In this document: positions 1-13,735 of the stretch, piece by piece
Layout: every line of letters starts with the position of its first letter
Position numbering within the stretch: position 1 is the first letter of the stretch
Assembly: GCA_029207755.1 (NCBI GenBank)
Contig: JARCOQ010000012.1
Coordinates: 22,741,740-22,805,739, forward strand
From: Chamaea fasciata
Lineage: Eukaryota > Chordata > Aves > Passeriformes > Sylviidae
Direction: 5' to 3'
DNA length: 64,000 nt
The notes under the pieces: generated by a model
What the model was told of the DNA's origin: nothing
The model's input: the letters and a program-made list of their open reading frames with translations, nothing else
Database searches by the model: none
Translations under genes and position numbers: made by a program

Positions 1-1130
1 AGCAAAGCTGAATTTATTTGTAAACATACAAAGTTCAACACAAACACCATCTGGTTTTCACCACTGGTTTCTGTTCAACAATCCCATCTCTTGACAGGGG
101 TCATCTCCCCATTTTGGGGGGCACCCACTGCTCTCTTCTGAGGTTTCCTGGTGGCAGCTGCCCCGTGTGCCCAACAGCAGATGGTGCAGGGCACACGTGC
201 AGGAGTCAGGTGTTGGGAGTGCCTTTGTGTTAGGTTTCAAATGATAAAAATTATTTTCCCAGGAGTTCAACAAAGCCAACAAGAACCCCTCCTCACCTAC
301 TTTAAACACTCCTTTCCTTATGTTCCTCATAAAATTAACTAAATTATTGCTATGATGTGTAAACTTCTCATTTCAAGCACTGTTAGGTATTGGTTCCAAC
401 TGTAGTTACTGATTCTAATCTAAAGCAATGAATTTTTTTTGGTGCTGAAGAAGAAAATGCATCCTGTGTTCTCAGTGCTTTCAGCACTGAATAGCTGGAA
501 ATTTTGGCAGTAACTAAAACCTTCTCAACCTTTTATTGCTCCCTTGCCACAGTGAGTGTTTCTTGTCAAACTTAACCCAGGTAGATAATTGAAAATGTCT
601 CCTTTGAACATTTCTTTAACAGCCAACAAAATGAGAGAAACTCAGTATACATTTAATACGCTGCATGCACTCGCTGGAAAACCCATAATTCCCGAGTAGA
701 GGCAGTTAACCAGGGTTATTCATGTCTTCCTCTTGACTTCAGTGGGCTGTGGATCACACCCAAAAAATATGCTACTCGGTGAAACTTTGTAATTCCATTT
801 AGCAGATGGTTTCAAACACAATGGGAGATTTTCAAAAATATCTTTGTCTGGAAGTGTTCATCTGCAGACATAAAAACAGCCTTGATAACATTAGAGGGGA
901 GATAACAATGTCTATCTCTGTAATGATATCACCTTATCTTTAATTAATGTAGAGTACTGTAAGATGTTTTTCTGAGATATGAGCCTCTTACTTGGGTAAG
1001 ATTCTTCCTGAAACAAAGTGTTTGAGCCAGTGTAGCTGTTCTAAACAAAGGTTTAATGGAACTTGTTCACCAGCCTTGGAGGCAGCCAGAGCAGCTCTGG
1101 TTGTTTCCTTTAAGGCAGGAAACGTACTAA
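1..1130. other. Unique AT-rich non-coding DNA
   Basis: No coding exon or repeat family is recognised here. Read on the minus strand, the first 40 bases contain AATAAA close to the window edge, which could be a 3'-end signal of a minus-strand transcript. The 90-codon minus frame just upstream (58-330) resembles no family I know, so I do not call a gene. Around 895-945 two GATA-type hexamers lie close to a TTAATTAAT homeodomain-like core. Confidence 0.5.
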
Positions 1131-1156
1131 GGAAAAATAATAAGGAAAAATAATAA
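1131..1156. repeat. Short tandem duplication, 13-bp unit x2
   Basis: The 13-mer GGAAAAATAATAA occurs twice back to back. This is simple AT-rich replication slippage, seen directly in the sequence. No function is implied. Confidence 0.8.
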
Positions 1157-4100
1157 AGTTCCTGACAGAAACGTGAAGCTATCTATTGCTAATACTGCAG
1201 TAATTTGATTAGAAACTGCCTTATTCCATGGAATCGTGTGACCTCAGCTGTGTGTTTTAACTGGAAATGAGCCCAAATAAATCCCCTGGATCTGAGCTTT
1301 GAGTAGTTTCAAATTCACTGTCGAAATTCAGATACCTCAGACAGCTTTTACACCTGTAACTCACCCCACATCAACAATAATTGTGTCACAAAAGTCTTAC
1401 AAGTTTGTGAGGTCCCATCCTCAAAGTATAGGAAGTACCAGCAATGGAGTTTCCTGTAGAGTCTGAGCCCCTCCTTTATCCAAACAATCTGATTTGTAGT
1501 TAAGTAATGCTCAGTGTTTATTTCTTCCATTCCCAGTGGGGCCTCCAATTTTATTTTGCCTCCATTTTTGTTTGCAGGTCTGAGCAGCAGTGAGAGTCTT
1601 GCATGTCCGCATGTTCTCAATTCCCCTGGTTCCCTCTTGTCTCCTTCCTACAACATTTTCCTCATCCTGGCTGCCTGAGGCTGCCAGAGAGGAGGGGGAG
1701 AAGCAGCAGCATCTTGCTCGTGTTCTCCAGGCTTGGGGACAAATATCCTGAGCTCCCATTCCAAGGAAGGTCCTGGACGGACCAGGATTGCTCACCCAGC
1801 TCTCGACTGTGTGTCCATGGACCACAGAGCAGTTGGGAGGTTTAGTTCTCTCTCTGATGTTTTACATGTGTGATTTCTTGTGGAACTAATCAATCAAACA
1901 TCACAGCTCTTAGACCTGCCCACACTTTAAAAAAATTCACCCACTTGACTGATAGAGATCTTTGAGTGGGGAAGAACAGCCAGTATTTGCTCTAAGAAGG
2001 CACAGCTGTCAGTGAGATTGCCACTGAAATGGTGAGGATGGAAAAGTACAACTCAAAGCCAGGCCATTCCTAAATATTCTTCTCCGGGATGTAATCTGCA
2101 ATTTCAGGCCTAATTCTCTGCCTCTTTGAGGTAGTCCAGGCTCCCACTGCTGGACTTGCTCTGTTTTCATGCACCTTGTGCTGCTGCAGAACTGTTTTTA
2201 GAACTAGTGGACAGTGCTGCAAACAGGCTTCAGGGTACTTTGGAGTGAAGGGTCTGGGTGTGATCATTCCAAGCATTTCCCTGATCTGGGGAGGTAGCTG
2301 GTGGGAGGTGCTGGGAAACATCTTCCCAGCCTGTAACACACTGAGCTCGCTGTCATGCAAATACAGAGCAACTTTCTTCCACCTGAAATCATCTCTGCTG
2401 CAGACAGCCAGGTTACCATGAAAGTAAGAGAAAAAAACCCAAGAAAAAACAAGAAAAGAAAGAGGCATTTTTCTCTGCTTAAACAACAGATTTGTCTCTG
2501 AGCTGCCAAAATTGGGAGCGTCAGGGTAGCAGAGCACACTTTTGTGTGTACAATTTTCTGTGCATATGTCTGGTACTCCTTGTTTTGGAAGGGCTATAGA
2601 AGGTTTGTATCGAACCAGTCCATCTGTTCAGAGATTCAGTAATCTGAGAACAGTTAAACTTGTCACTCTGCCCCCCTGGCTGTCGTCCTTTCAGGCTCTG
2701 TGATCAACCTCAGATTTTAATGGCATTTTAAAAATATTGGTACCCTGCTGTGTCCTGTGTTTGACCAGCCCTGTCCGTGCAGGTTTAGAGCCACACCAGA
2801 GCTCCCTGCGCAGAGAAATGAGTTCTGTTTGCAGAAGGGGAAGTTTCGCAGCCCTTTCTACATGCATGCAAAACAGCCTCCTCCAGAGATGAGCAGAGAT
2901 TTGTATCAGAGAAACTGCCTCTATCAGAGATCGAGGAATGGAAGCAATTACAGTCAGCTCCACCCCTTTGAAGGTGAGGTGGGGAGAGGCGTTTGCTGCC
3001 AGCGCTTTCTGTTTGTGAGAAACTGCGGTGCTTTAGGGATGAGGGCTGTCTGGGGTGCTGTGCACAGGCAGCATGGAGCTGCAAAGTGATCATAATGACA
3101 CGTTCAAATGAACCAGTTTGTTCCAGGAGAGTAAACTGCCAGGGAACGTAGTGCTGTGGAGGGTATGGCTGGTGGGTCAGGGCATGGTGGGGCTGTGCAA
3201 ATACAGAGCAATACTGTGACAGGCAATGACATGCTGCTTTCTTCCAGAGGTAAGAGGCTGGCTGAAAAATCCAGGCTGGGGTTCAGGTTTGGAAGATACC
3301 CAAACTAAATGCTGCCCTGGATTTAGCAATGCTGCCTACTGGAAATGCTACCTGCAGCTTGAGGTGAGCATAGAGTGCCTTGGCCTGGAGCAGTACCTGG
3401 TGCTGCTGTGATCTCTGAGCTGCTCCTGCTTCCAACACAAGGGACATTTCTACCATGGGTGGGATTTGGGCATAACTGCAGAGTCCATATAGAGTTTTGG
3501 GATGCATTTGCATTAGAGGGACACATTATAGTAAAAATCTGCGAGTGTAAATGCAAAATGATCCCACACAGGAGTTACCCCATGGCCAAGGGACCTGGGA
3601 GCAGTGATGTCTGTTCACACGGCTCTCTACCGGAAAGATTTATCCCCTGATGCAGAAGGCGGATTGTAGATTCTCTGTGGTTTATCCTTGCCCATATTTG
3701 CCCCTCCATCAAGCACATCTCCATTTCATGGGCAGCTTTACGCTCAGCTCTGTGAAATGCAGAAAATGCTGCAGAGTGCAGTGTCTCTAATGCTTCCTGG
3801 GAAAGAGAAGCTACTGTGAGGAGCACCAGCATGGTACAAGCTGTTTCAAGGCTTAACAGTCAGAGACTGGAAGAATCTCATCCCTGAGGATCTGGAATTA
3901 AAATAAAGGACTGAACATGGCAGGGGAAGAAAAAGGAACAAACTTGCCTGTCCAAAGGCGTATCACAGGTGAGTGGCAAACCCAGGAACAGACAAGTGCT
4001 CCCTGATTCCCTCTCTGGCACCCTGCCCTGGCTGGATCTTTCCTGTTGTAAAAATGGGCAATGAGATATTGTTCAAAGCAGAGAGACTCCAAAGGCTTTC

Positions 4101-7100
4101 ACAGAAGTATCTCCTCAGGACACTCTGCTATTTTGTGCATACACATGCTCTCATATATATATCGGGGGGAGAGAAGGGAGAGAAGAACATCCTGTGGGAT
4201 TTCTTTCGCCATCTGCTGAGTTCTGAGTGCCATCTGCAAAGTAAAAGCGTTTATGTTGTTTAGCCTTTGTTCAAAATGTACTTTTTGTCACAATGGCTTT
4301 TGGCATTATCATAGAAGAAATATTCAACAGTTTGGAGCAAGCAGAATAAAACACTGACAGCTCAGGACTCTGAAACATCCAGTTTGCAAAGTAATTTGAC
4401 AGAAGATTTTGACACTGTGCTCACTGTACTCTCCATTCAGGAGCTCAGACGTGACCTTTCAGGTTCACAGGACACAGACAGCAGCTTGTTTGGAGAGAGC
4501 AGCAGAACATGGGGGAAGTCCAGGTAAGGAGAATCACAGTCGCCCAAGCCATTACTCTGCTCTTCAGAAGCCCCTTGGTGAGGGGGGAATCCGAGGCAGT
4601 CAGGACAAACAGCTCCGTGGTGCTGTTGCTTCATCCCTGCCCCTGTCTGCACAGCCACTCGCATGCCCTGGGCTCACTGCTGGCCCGGGAGCTGATAAAT
4701 AACAGTGCTGAGCATCTGGCTGTGCCGTGGGCAGCAGCAAAACACAAAGAGCACAAAGAGGGGAAAAAATCAGAGCCTGATTCCCTCTTTCAGAAGTCAT
4801 TCCTAACACAAATGTGGCTGCTTGCCAGCCGGAGCTGAGTCTGCACTTCAGATTTGTTTGTGGCCAAAAAATAGTCAAAGTAAGAACAAAGAGAATTCTC
4901 TAATGGCCCATCATGATCTAGGAAGATAATGAGAGGAAGGGAAGCTGTCCTTTACCTAACATATAATCATGCTACAGGAATTTTCATGGTTTGGGTGACT
5001 TTTGTAGATTGAATTTATGTGAGGAGGCTCATCCAGCTGCTGGAATACAAATTGTTTTCAGCTTCACAAGCATAATATGAAGGATAATCCTATTATGTAC
5101 CATAAACTAAAAGCAAAAAAAAATGGAAATTTGTAATTTTTATGTCTCCAAATGCAGCCTGACTTCCTGAAGCACATATATATAAAGGAAAAATTGATGC
5201 TCCAAGTCGTGTTCCATAGACATTTCTAACTCACGGAGAGCTTTCACGTATAGTTGTAAGCAGAATTATTTCAAATCATTTGAATTACCTTGAAATTAGT
5301 GGCTTTGCTTTATGTCATCTGTTCCTGGAGCCCCACTGATTGTTGGATCCTATTGCTTTCCCAGAGAGATGGAGGATGAGCATTCAATGGACTGGAAGTT
5401 AGATGGGAGTTACGACTAATCTTTAAAATATCAAAGGTGTGCAAATTTATTGCTGTATTCTGTGGGTTTGTGGAGCTGGGAACAGGGTTAATGTGGTCTG
5501 GTGCTTTGTTTGCTCTTTCAGTGAGGGGATGAAACCTGTGGGGAAGTTTTTTGTAGTTGGGGTGAGATTTGGGGCTGGGGAATAACATATGCTATGGACC
5601 AAGTTCAATTCCTGCTGGTTCTGCAGGCTTGGAGAGCTGACAGACGTGGGCACAGTGCTGTTTATTGTTTATTATAAATAGATCAATCATCCAGGAGGAG
5701 CTGAATTTGGCATTGGATTGAAGGTTAATGATTGGCAGTCCCATGGTTTAGCTGCACCTTGGTTTTCTTTCCTCTGAGGGATCATTTCTACATTGTGAAC
5801 AGGGCCCTTTGTGGGATAAAACAAAAGCTGAAGATGAACCCCACACAGTTATCACAGCATTTGTGGATCCAGGTCCGTCCCCAGACAGGTGGGAGTAGCT
5901 GAAAAAGCTTTGCTTCTGTCTGACCAAGGTAATTCATTAGCAGGATCCATCCTGAGTCCTTCCTTCCTGGCACATGGTCTGACAGCGTATTAGGGAAATA
6001 AACCTCTTAGAAGCTTTAGCCCAACTGCCTTCTTTATGGTGAGAACACTGCACTGGAAGAGCCAAAATGATGATTATTATTACTATTGTTGTTGTGTCTC
6101 ATGGATACAGGCCTGGGCTCATTGTCTTAGCCTTGAAGATTTCCTCACCCAAGTGCACAGTGAGCTTGGTCAGACCACCCTAGAGCAGGACACAAGCCAG
6201 TTCCACAGGGTCTGGCTGGAATATCCATGTTCTTTCCCTGTTTCAGTCCCTAAGACAGCCCAAACACGGCAGCTGAGGTGCAGCTAAACAGGTCTTTAGC
6301 TGCACTGGGGATCTCACAGGAAAATAAACAGCCCCATCTTTACTGTTCCCTTGGCAGGGATTAGCTGAGGAACGGGTATCTGGCTCCCCTCAGCTGGGAG
6401 TTATGGGTGTCAGGAGCCAGCTGAGGCTCAGGAGCAGCCTCTCACCCAGAGAGCAGCCGAGGTGACTGAGCCTGCTCCCTCTACAAAGATGAAAAATAAC
6501 AGGAGAGAGAAAAAACCCTGTAAAATAGTCAAGGAGTCAGAGAAGTTATCACCCAATAGAAGTGCAGTAGAATGGAAATATGGAAAATCTTGAATGAGTA
6601 AAGGAGGATATGTCTTAAACTGTGCTGTCAAACTGTGGATTCCATCACTGTCTGAGCCGAGAAACCTGGGTTCAAGGTATGGTTATTTCTCTACGAATAA
6701 CGAGGTTTGTGCATGATGTGACACTAATAAAATCACCCTGGAGAAAAGGAAAGTCTTTGTGCCTTAGTGATTAAGCAGAGTGACCTTTTGTGGGCTGAAT
6801 TACATTTGTGTACTACACATTTCTGTGTTTCTTTCCATGGGAACATCTGGTGCTGGCTCATCCTGGAGACAGGTTTCTGGACCGGGCTGGCTGTGGGTCC
6901 ACTCCAGGCAGGCAGTTCCTGTGCAGCAATTTCTCCTTTGATGCAAATTTTCTCCAAAAGTACTGTTAGCGGATTAACTGGAAATCTTGTGTTCTGAGGA
7001 GCTGCATTTGCTGCAGGAACAGCTGTGAAATTTGATAAAATCACCATGGTGTGTTTAAATGGTTTTATAGCAGTAGCCCTTCGGTTAACCCTGGATCATT

Positions 7101-7555
7101 TAACAGCTGGATAAGTCTTTCAAGAGTAATTAAAATGATGTTCTCAGAGAATTTAAAATTTTATACATGGCTTTTTCAAAGAGGAGCAGTGAAGACAGAG
7201 ATGCCAAAACTGAAAGCCTGGCACTGGACACCCAGTTTTGCTCCCTGGTGCATAAATTTGCATACATATTTGGAAAGGAACAATGCCTGACTTAAATAAG
7301 CAGTTTGCTTCTAACCCCATCTCCTTGATGATGAACCTTGGAAATAATAAAATGTACAGACTATGGAAGCTATTGACTAGGTTTAATAGTCAATTAAAAC
7401 ATCTCCAGTTACTGTGCTGCAAATGGACTATGAAAACTTGCAGAAAAAACATGTCACTTTAACTCTAAAGTCCATCTGACTCTGGAATAATTTACCTCCC
7501 AGAAGCCTATTCCTTTAAACAGATTCACAGTTTGGCTATTTACCTTTTTTTGCTG
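1157..7555. other. Unique non-coding DNA, no recognised feature
   Basis: About 6.4 kb in which all open frames are short (155 codons or fewer), overlap one another on both strands, and show no recognisable domain or family. I see no exon with convincing splice sites and protein-like content. The opposed frames at 2070-2539 and 2691-3093 look like chance openings in locally GC-richer DNA. Nothing here could be assigned to an interspersed repeat by eye. Confidence 0.5.
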
Positions 7556-7815
7556 TTAGAACACATTGTTATTATAATTCATTAAGCCTGTTTGTATGAT
7601 TGCCAGTACTTTTAAGTGTGGATAATTGTGAGTGTTTGAATAACTGACATTATGTACATCAGCCATATAATTAATTGCCATTACCTGATGTATTATACAT
7701 CCCATTTATTTTTCAACAACTAACATGGTATTTTGTCATTTTATTAATGCCATATCTCTTCTTTTGACAAGTTAATAATAAAAAGGCAAATCAAAGCATT
7801 ATGTGTTGTTGAAGT
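7556..7815. other. Candidate conserved non-coding element (AT-rich, homeodomain cores)
   Basis: The block is dense in TAAT/ATTA cores, for example ATAATTCATTAAG near 7574 and ATATAATTAATTGCC near 7667, plus TTATTAATGCC near 7742. It lacks simple-repeat structure and open frames. Long AT-rich blocks with clustered homeodomain cores are typical of vertebrate developmental enhancers, but AT-rich neutral DNA also yields such cores. The call is inference only. Confidence 0.25.
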
Positions 7816-8263
7816 AAATGCATCTTCATTAAACAACAAATAATTCTGAAACAAAACCTGCCAGGTGCCAGGAAAAGATTGGAATGGCAGTGGACGCATA
7901 AGTCAGTATAAGTGGGCATTCAGAGGGGACACAGGTCGAGCTCTGCTCCTCTCTGTCTCCCAAAGGAACGAACTCCTTGTTATCCAGTCCATGGCAGTCC
8001 ATCCATCCTCCAGCTGGAGCTGCAGCCTTGGCTTCGCCCTCCTGACAATCTCCTTTCATTCCATACTCCACTGAGGCTTACAGGACTTGATTCCCAGCAC
8101 TCTGTGCTCCTATCACTATTCAGGACTCATCCAAGATCTAAGCAAGAGCCAGTAGAATCTTATGATTTTGACCAATATAACAGGTGAAAACCATATTCCT
8201 CACTTTCAGAGTTTTCAGCCCAATATAATTTTTCTGCCCCAGAGCATCAGACAGCAGTGTTCT

Positions 8264-8356
8264 TGAAATTAAAAACAAAAATGAAAACAAAACAAAACAA
8301 AACAAAAAAAACACCAACAAAAACCAAACCAACAAACAAACAAACAAACAAAAAAC
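8264..8356. repeat. (AAAC)n / (AAAAC)n microsatellite
   Basis: Runs of AAAAC, then AACC, then a clean AAAC stretch near 8330-8350 make up an impure A-rich simple repeat. Read on the minus strand it produces a phenylalanine/leucine-rich open frame at 8138-8377, which is a translation artefact. It could be the decayed A-rich tail of an old retroposon, but I see no body attached. Confidence 0.85.
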
Positions 8357-11300
8357 CCTAAGCAAGGTTCTAAGCATTACTTTAATGGCAAAATTGGGCT
8401 GTTCACATTCTCTGTATGCTAAAAAAAAATCAAACCAAAAAGCTCCTGAAACCCAGAGCCATTTTAGAACTACCGTTCAGCGGTTAACAGCATATTTTCT
8501 GTAGCTCTGACCATATTTATTGGCCAAGTGTGTATCAGCATATCTCATAGTGTAATATCTAATAATAAAATTGGGTATTGAGAGAAGACAAAAACATTAT
8601 TTTGTCTTCGTATCTGCAACTTTGATTTGGTAAAGACTAGTAAAAGAAAACGTAATAAAAATGCCCTGTTAAATGCCTGGTTTGTGATCCTTGTAGTCCC
8701 TCTAGAAATCACAATCCTCTTGTTTCCACAGCATAAATAATATCCAGTAAACAGAATTATGGTTTCATTCAGTGCTGTCACATCATGGTCTATTTTACAA
8801 CAAGTGCAATTGTATTTCCTTTGGAACAGATTAAGAACAGTGAGGAAGGTGCATTCCCTGAGGGCGCTGGAGTCGAGGATAATAAACTCCGTGTCCATAA
8901 TGTGCCAATGAGACTACAGAAATGAAATCTCTGCATTCAGAGCAACAGAATATTTATTTTAGAAGTGCTCTGTTAAGAGATTTGTTTTGGGATATGTTAA
9001 AAGAAGACATTTTATGCACTGAATAGACATAAGTACCCAATGGCTTGACTGTGTCATCATAAACTGTGAGCAAAACTCTCAAGTTTTTAGAGCACAGCAG
9101 ACCAAAAGAATCATTGCAGCCTTTCAAAGTTCATCATTTGTGCTTAAAAATAAGAACTTGGTTGCTTCTGTCTGTCCTTGGTGTTTGTTTTGGGTTGGGG
9201 TTTTCCCCCACCTCTCCCATTCTCAAATATTGCAAGTGGATTTCTTGGAATCTGGGATCATTACAGCCAGACAAAGGCCAGGAGGTCATTTCTTTCTGAC
9301 TGCTACGAGATGTTCTGGTAGATAATCAGGGTGTGCAACCCATATTTTTTATTTTAAAAAGACTTCAGTGAAATTGAAACTATCATATTTTTTACGCAAC
9401 AACTAAATATTAGCAAATCCCCAAACCTTGCCTTCCCCTCCGTTGGGCCCTTACCTAATGCTGCTGCAACTCACCTTCCACCTTCCACAAATACCTGACT
9501 CCCTTTGCAGTGTCTGCTCAGGTTTGGTTGGGTTTCTTTTCCTGAGGGGCTCCTTTTACTGCTTCTCCCAGTTTTGTCCTCCAGATATGTGGACATCTCT
9601 CCATGTAGACATGGCTGAGAGAGCTGGTATTTACAATGAGCATGGAAAAGGGCCTCTGCCAAATTCAGCTCAGTCTGAGTGTGTAGTTCCCTTCAGATCC
9701 ATCACAAAATCCAGCCTGGGTTTTGTTGTGGTTTTTTGTAGAACACAGATGTGGAAAGGTTCGCTGTTGTAAATATCTGGGTGAAAGCAGGAAGAATAAT
9801 CACCTTACCCTTGTTGTAATGATCATTGCATCAAACTCTCATGACTGACTTTGTTATACAGTGGTGAAGGATTTCTGCAGGATTTTGAGCTGAGAAATTA
9901 ACTTTTTGTCCATCATGTGGCAAGAAACCTGCAAAAAATAAATAGCACACATTCAAAATACTGTGCCAATGGGGAGCAGTTGGATCTTGGTCATGGTTAT
10001 AGGACACCTACAAGGCCCAGCTGAAGTGGTGCACAGCCTGGAAGCCAGCAAGTCCTGACTCACCTCCACCCCACTTGTGAAAAGTAAAGAGAGAATCTGC
10101 AAATTCCATCTGTGCAAAATGGTGTGTCAGCCTCTGGTGGTGGTTGCAGTGGGGAAACTCCGATTTCAAGGTGCAATGTAGGCTTCAGCATTGGGAGGGT
10201 TGGCACAGGCCACAGAAAATGGCAGAAGGGTGGACCTGAAGTTTGTTTCCAATGCAGAGAGAGCGGATTTTTTAACAGTGTGCTCTGAAAGAGCTGTACT
10301 TCACTCTTTATCTCTGCAGGTACCTGTCAGGGAGATCCCCTGACTGCCTGTGCAGGGTCAATCATCTACACACCTGGTGAGGTTTTTTGACTATAAGCTG
10401 ATTTGCTGTTTGTTCTTCCTCTTACTGACAGCACACAGGGAAAAGGAGCTCTGAAGTGGTGACTGGCGTGCAGAGAAACCACTGCAGGAACAAGAGAACA
10501 GAACCCAGCCCTAGTCCTTGATGGTCTCTGCAGTTTGCTTAGCCTGTGTTTGCCCTTGTCAGGAAATGCAGAAAGCTCAGAGCAGCAAAGACTTCTCATT
10601 CTGCTCGAAGTTGGCCCTACTTGGAAGGCTGGGTTTGATAAAGTCAAAAGATTCCTTGCATCAAAAAGTGTGTAAATAATACCAGAGTCCTACAGGGCTA
10701 CAGATGCCAGACCTTGCTTTGCCTTTTCTCACCTGCCATTCCTATAGCAGAGGGTCTCCTCTATTTTAAGCTTATTTTGGATGAAATTTTATTAAATTTT
10801 GTTTGAATCCTGGTAGCAGTTTCCAGCCCACCTAGAGTTGTAGATGTTTGCTGATAACGTGACAATTATTTGTGGGTTTTGGCACTAATTCTGCCCAGGA
10901 GTGCTCTGAAGTAGTCATAACTTCTGGAGTGGAGAAGAGTAGAGTGCTTGCACTTTTTCTTGTTTTAAGCAGTCCAAGAGGAAACTGAGTGAGAATTTTC
11001 TGGTGGTGCAAAGTGTGAAACCTCTATAGCAATGGAAGAAGGAGCTGCTGTGGGATTATTGGGATGAACACGTACTGCAGTGTGATGGACATGGCTCTTG
11101 CTCTCTTTTAGGGTAGAAAAACATCTATCTGGTAATATCACAGTCCTTTTAGGCTGCATAAAGACTGGGACTGAGGGGGTTTTTTTGGGCATCACTGACA
11201 ATGGCTAATTTAACTCAGCATTATGAACAATAAAATACTTTTTCAGGCGTCAGATCTGAATTCAGGAATTGGTTTTTTGTTCCTCCCTATTGAGATTATA

Positions 11301-11655
11301 GATGTAAACCCATAAAAATTGTGGAAGTAATTTTCTAGAATTTGATTTTATGATGTTTTATTATTAAAACAAGAAATATGGTTTCCTATCTTAGGGAGAA
11401 GTAGAAAAAACATAAATAAGAGTCACGGTTTTTGAGAAGAATGAGTCTATTCCTTCAAAGCTGCAAGTTCTTGCTGCTTTGGAAAGTGGTAAATCCCAAA
11501 GAAATCTCACCTAGGACATTTTACATATTGAGTAATTTCAGAAAACAGTCATTTTTAAAAAGAGAAATTATAATACAACAATCTATTATTGAGAAAAATG
11601 TTTTTAGTGGCTCATTAATAAGCATTTGTGTCTATAAATAACTCTGCAGTCAATG
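8357..11655. other. Unique non-coding DNA, no recognised feature
   Basis: About 3.3 kb of AT-rich sequence with only short open frames (117 codons or fewer) and no recognised protein, RNA or repeat family. Confidence 0.5.
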
Positions 11656-11658
11656 CAA

Positions 11659-11673
11659 AAAAAAAAAAAAACC
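11659..11673. repeat. Short poly-A tract
   Basis: A run of about 15 A residues follows AATGC. No retroposon body could be identified upstream, so it is listed only as a homopolymer. Confidence 0.8.
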
Positions 11674-11754
11674 AACAACATTTTGGAAAGCTGAATTTCA
11701 GGCAATTGACCTTCCAAAATTCAGGCTGTTTAGAAAGCCAGACACATCACTTCA

Positions 11755-12060
11755 GTAACATGTAATAAACAAAAGGCATTCTTAGCACCTAATTGTAAGT
11801 TGAAACTTATTCATACAACACAATTCTTCAAGGATCACAAATAATGAACAAATTAATGAAATTTATAGCCTGTTTGCAAATCACTTGTTGACAGAAAGCA
11901 CTCTCCTTGTCAGCTCACATTACTCATTGCCAATTCTTTCAGTGACTGACTTCAAACTTGCAGATTCCTCAGTGATGGTTTTTGGATAAACTCTCCTACT
12001 CCAGCTGGTGTGCAGACATTCCTCCCTGTGATTTAAATAATTGATATAATTAATTACTTG
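11755..12060. other. Candidate conserved non-coding element
   Basis: AT-rich block without simple repeats. It contains several TAAT/ATTA cores, such as ACAAATTAATGAAATT near 11846, and TTGCAAATCACTTGTT near 11874. Its composition resembles deeply conserved enhancers. No alignment was possible, so this is a weak inference. Confidence 0.2.
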
Positions 12061-13530
12061 CTAACGTTGCTCCTTGCCCTTTTTGCTGAGTGCATCCAGC
12101 CAGGGCAATGCAAACACCATCAGTGCAAGAGAACAATTCCTTCTAAGGCTCCCCACAATCCTGCTACAGAGGAGCTGAGGAGGATGGCGGGAGGGAAAGC
12201 TGGAGATAAAGGCCAGCCCCTGGAGAAGCCTCTTCTATCCAAGAGCAAGGCAGGAGTGCCTGCCAGATCCTCTGCAGAATATTCACTGCCATGAAATATG
12301 AGGAGTCACGCAGGTGGACTCTGACCTCCCGAGTCACAGGTTACACACTGATTATACATCTCTTTCACTGGGTTTTAGGCCAAGATTTTAAAATGTAGCA
12401 TCCCTAAAAGCCTTTGTTTTATTCTCCTTGGTGAGAGTGGTGACTTTCAGCCGGGAGCATGGAGGTGATGTCAGGATGTGAACATGTCAATAGGTATTTA
12501 CTGCTCCTGAAAATCAGGGCATTTTCAAGGCATGTGCTCAGACTAAGCCCTTTAGCCTTACCTTGTCCTTTGGTATCTTTGAAATGCAGTGTGTCTCTTT
12601 CTGATCTGCTGCTGCTATCTCTTCTTTTCTAATTCTCTTTCTTCTCTAACTCTCTAATATTCTCTGTTCTAAAGTGCAATCTTCAACTTTTTCACGGTTT
12701 TGTTTGTCCCATGCTTCCAACAAGCATTATAGGTTGTCTGATAAAATTCTGATTGGTTATGTAATCAACTGGACATGGAGATAAACTGTGGCCCAAATGT
12801 TTTCTCTGAAACATTTTGCAATTACCAGTAAATTTTGTTCACTTCCTGCCTTAAGTCATTGTTATCATTGGACAAATGCAGTGTTGAACTCTAGGGAACA
12901 GAAGTGCAGGCAAAAGTCCATTTACAGAATTTGTATTTGCAATACTCTAAGACTTACTTAAAATTTCTCACTTTTCTATGGGTACATCTAAGCACTGAAC
13001 GTGTTTTTCTCATCTTAATTTTGGGAATTTCTTGGTGTGTTTGCAGAGCTATTGGTACAAAAATGCAAAAAGGAAAGCTGAGATTTGGTTGCAGAAGAGC
13101 GTTGAATAGTTTCAGTGAATATAAAACTTTTCAAAATTCCCTGAAGTGAAGAAATTAAAACAGGCTGTGAATGGAGAACAACTGTCTGAATCCTAATTTA
13201 ATTGTAAATTTTGAAACTGCATTATTTATTTGTCAAAAGATATAAAATCTAGCAAATAATTTTTCCCAACAGAGGAGTTTTCAGATACAGTTTTGTTCTT
13301 TTGGTGGAGTAGGAGGGACTTTTGATCTATTTCCTCCAGCCCTGTTTTCTAGCAGAGAAAGAGAAGGAAAGGTTGGGGAACTGGAAATGCTTTGCTCATG
13401 TTGGTCTGCTTGAAAAAAAACCACCCAAAATGCACTTGCTAATCTCTTCTTCTCACAGAAACACAAAAGGATGATGGAAGAAGCAAAGAGGGAGAGAAGG
13501 GACAGGTTTGGGGTCCTGGGGGCTTTTGGA
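12061..13530. other. Unique non-coding DNA, pyrimidine-rich patch
   Basis: No gene is recognised. A strand-biased pyrimidine stretch lies at about 12595-12660 (TCTT/TCTC-rich). The remainder is ordinary AT-rich sequence. Confidence 0.45.
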
Positions 13531-13534
13531 GCTG

Positions 13535-13735
13535 TGGGGCAGGTGTGGAGCCGTGGGGCAGGTTTGGAGCCTGGGAGAGATTTGGAGCCCTGGGGCAGGT
13601 TTGGAGCCCTGGCAGAGATCTGGAGCTGTGGGGCAGGTTTGGAGCCCTGGCAGAGATCTGGAGCTGTGGGGCAGGTTTGGAGCCCTGGCAGAGATCTGGA
13701 GCTGTGGGGCAGGTTTGGAGCCCTGGGGCAGATGT
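13535..13735. repeat. G-rich minisatellite, 38-bp unit
   Basis: Units start at TGGGGCAGG at positions 13535, 13554, 13591, 13629, 13667 and 13705. The last three full units have an exact 38-bp spacing and are nearly identical. The first two are shorter or diverged (19 and 37 bp), showing growth from one side. Each unit is built of two related halves containing TTGGAGCCC and CTGGAGCTG. The array opens overlapping repetitive frames on both strands (glycine/tryptophan-rich on plus, proline-rich on minus), which I regard as repeat artefacts. Confidence 0.93.

Noticed and set aside
58..330. 90-codon minus frame followed by AATAAA at the window edge, possibly a 3' terminal exon
   Set aside because: No resemblance to a known protein. 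A single hexamer near the edge is weak, and the upstream context gives no exon structure.
6165..6235. Possible CR1 fragment (CCCTAGAGCAGGACACAAGCC...)
   Set aside because: Only a handful of bases resemble CR1 and the order of the following blocks does not match.
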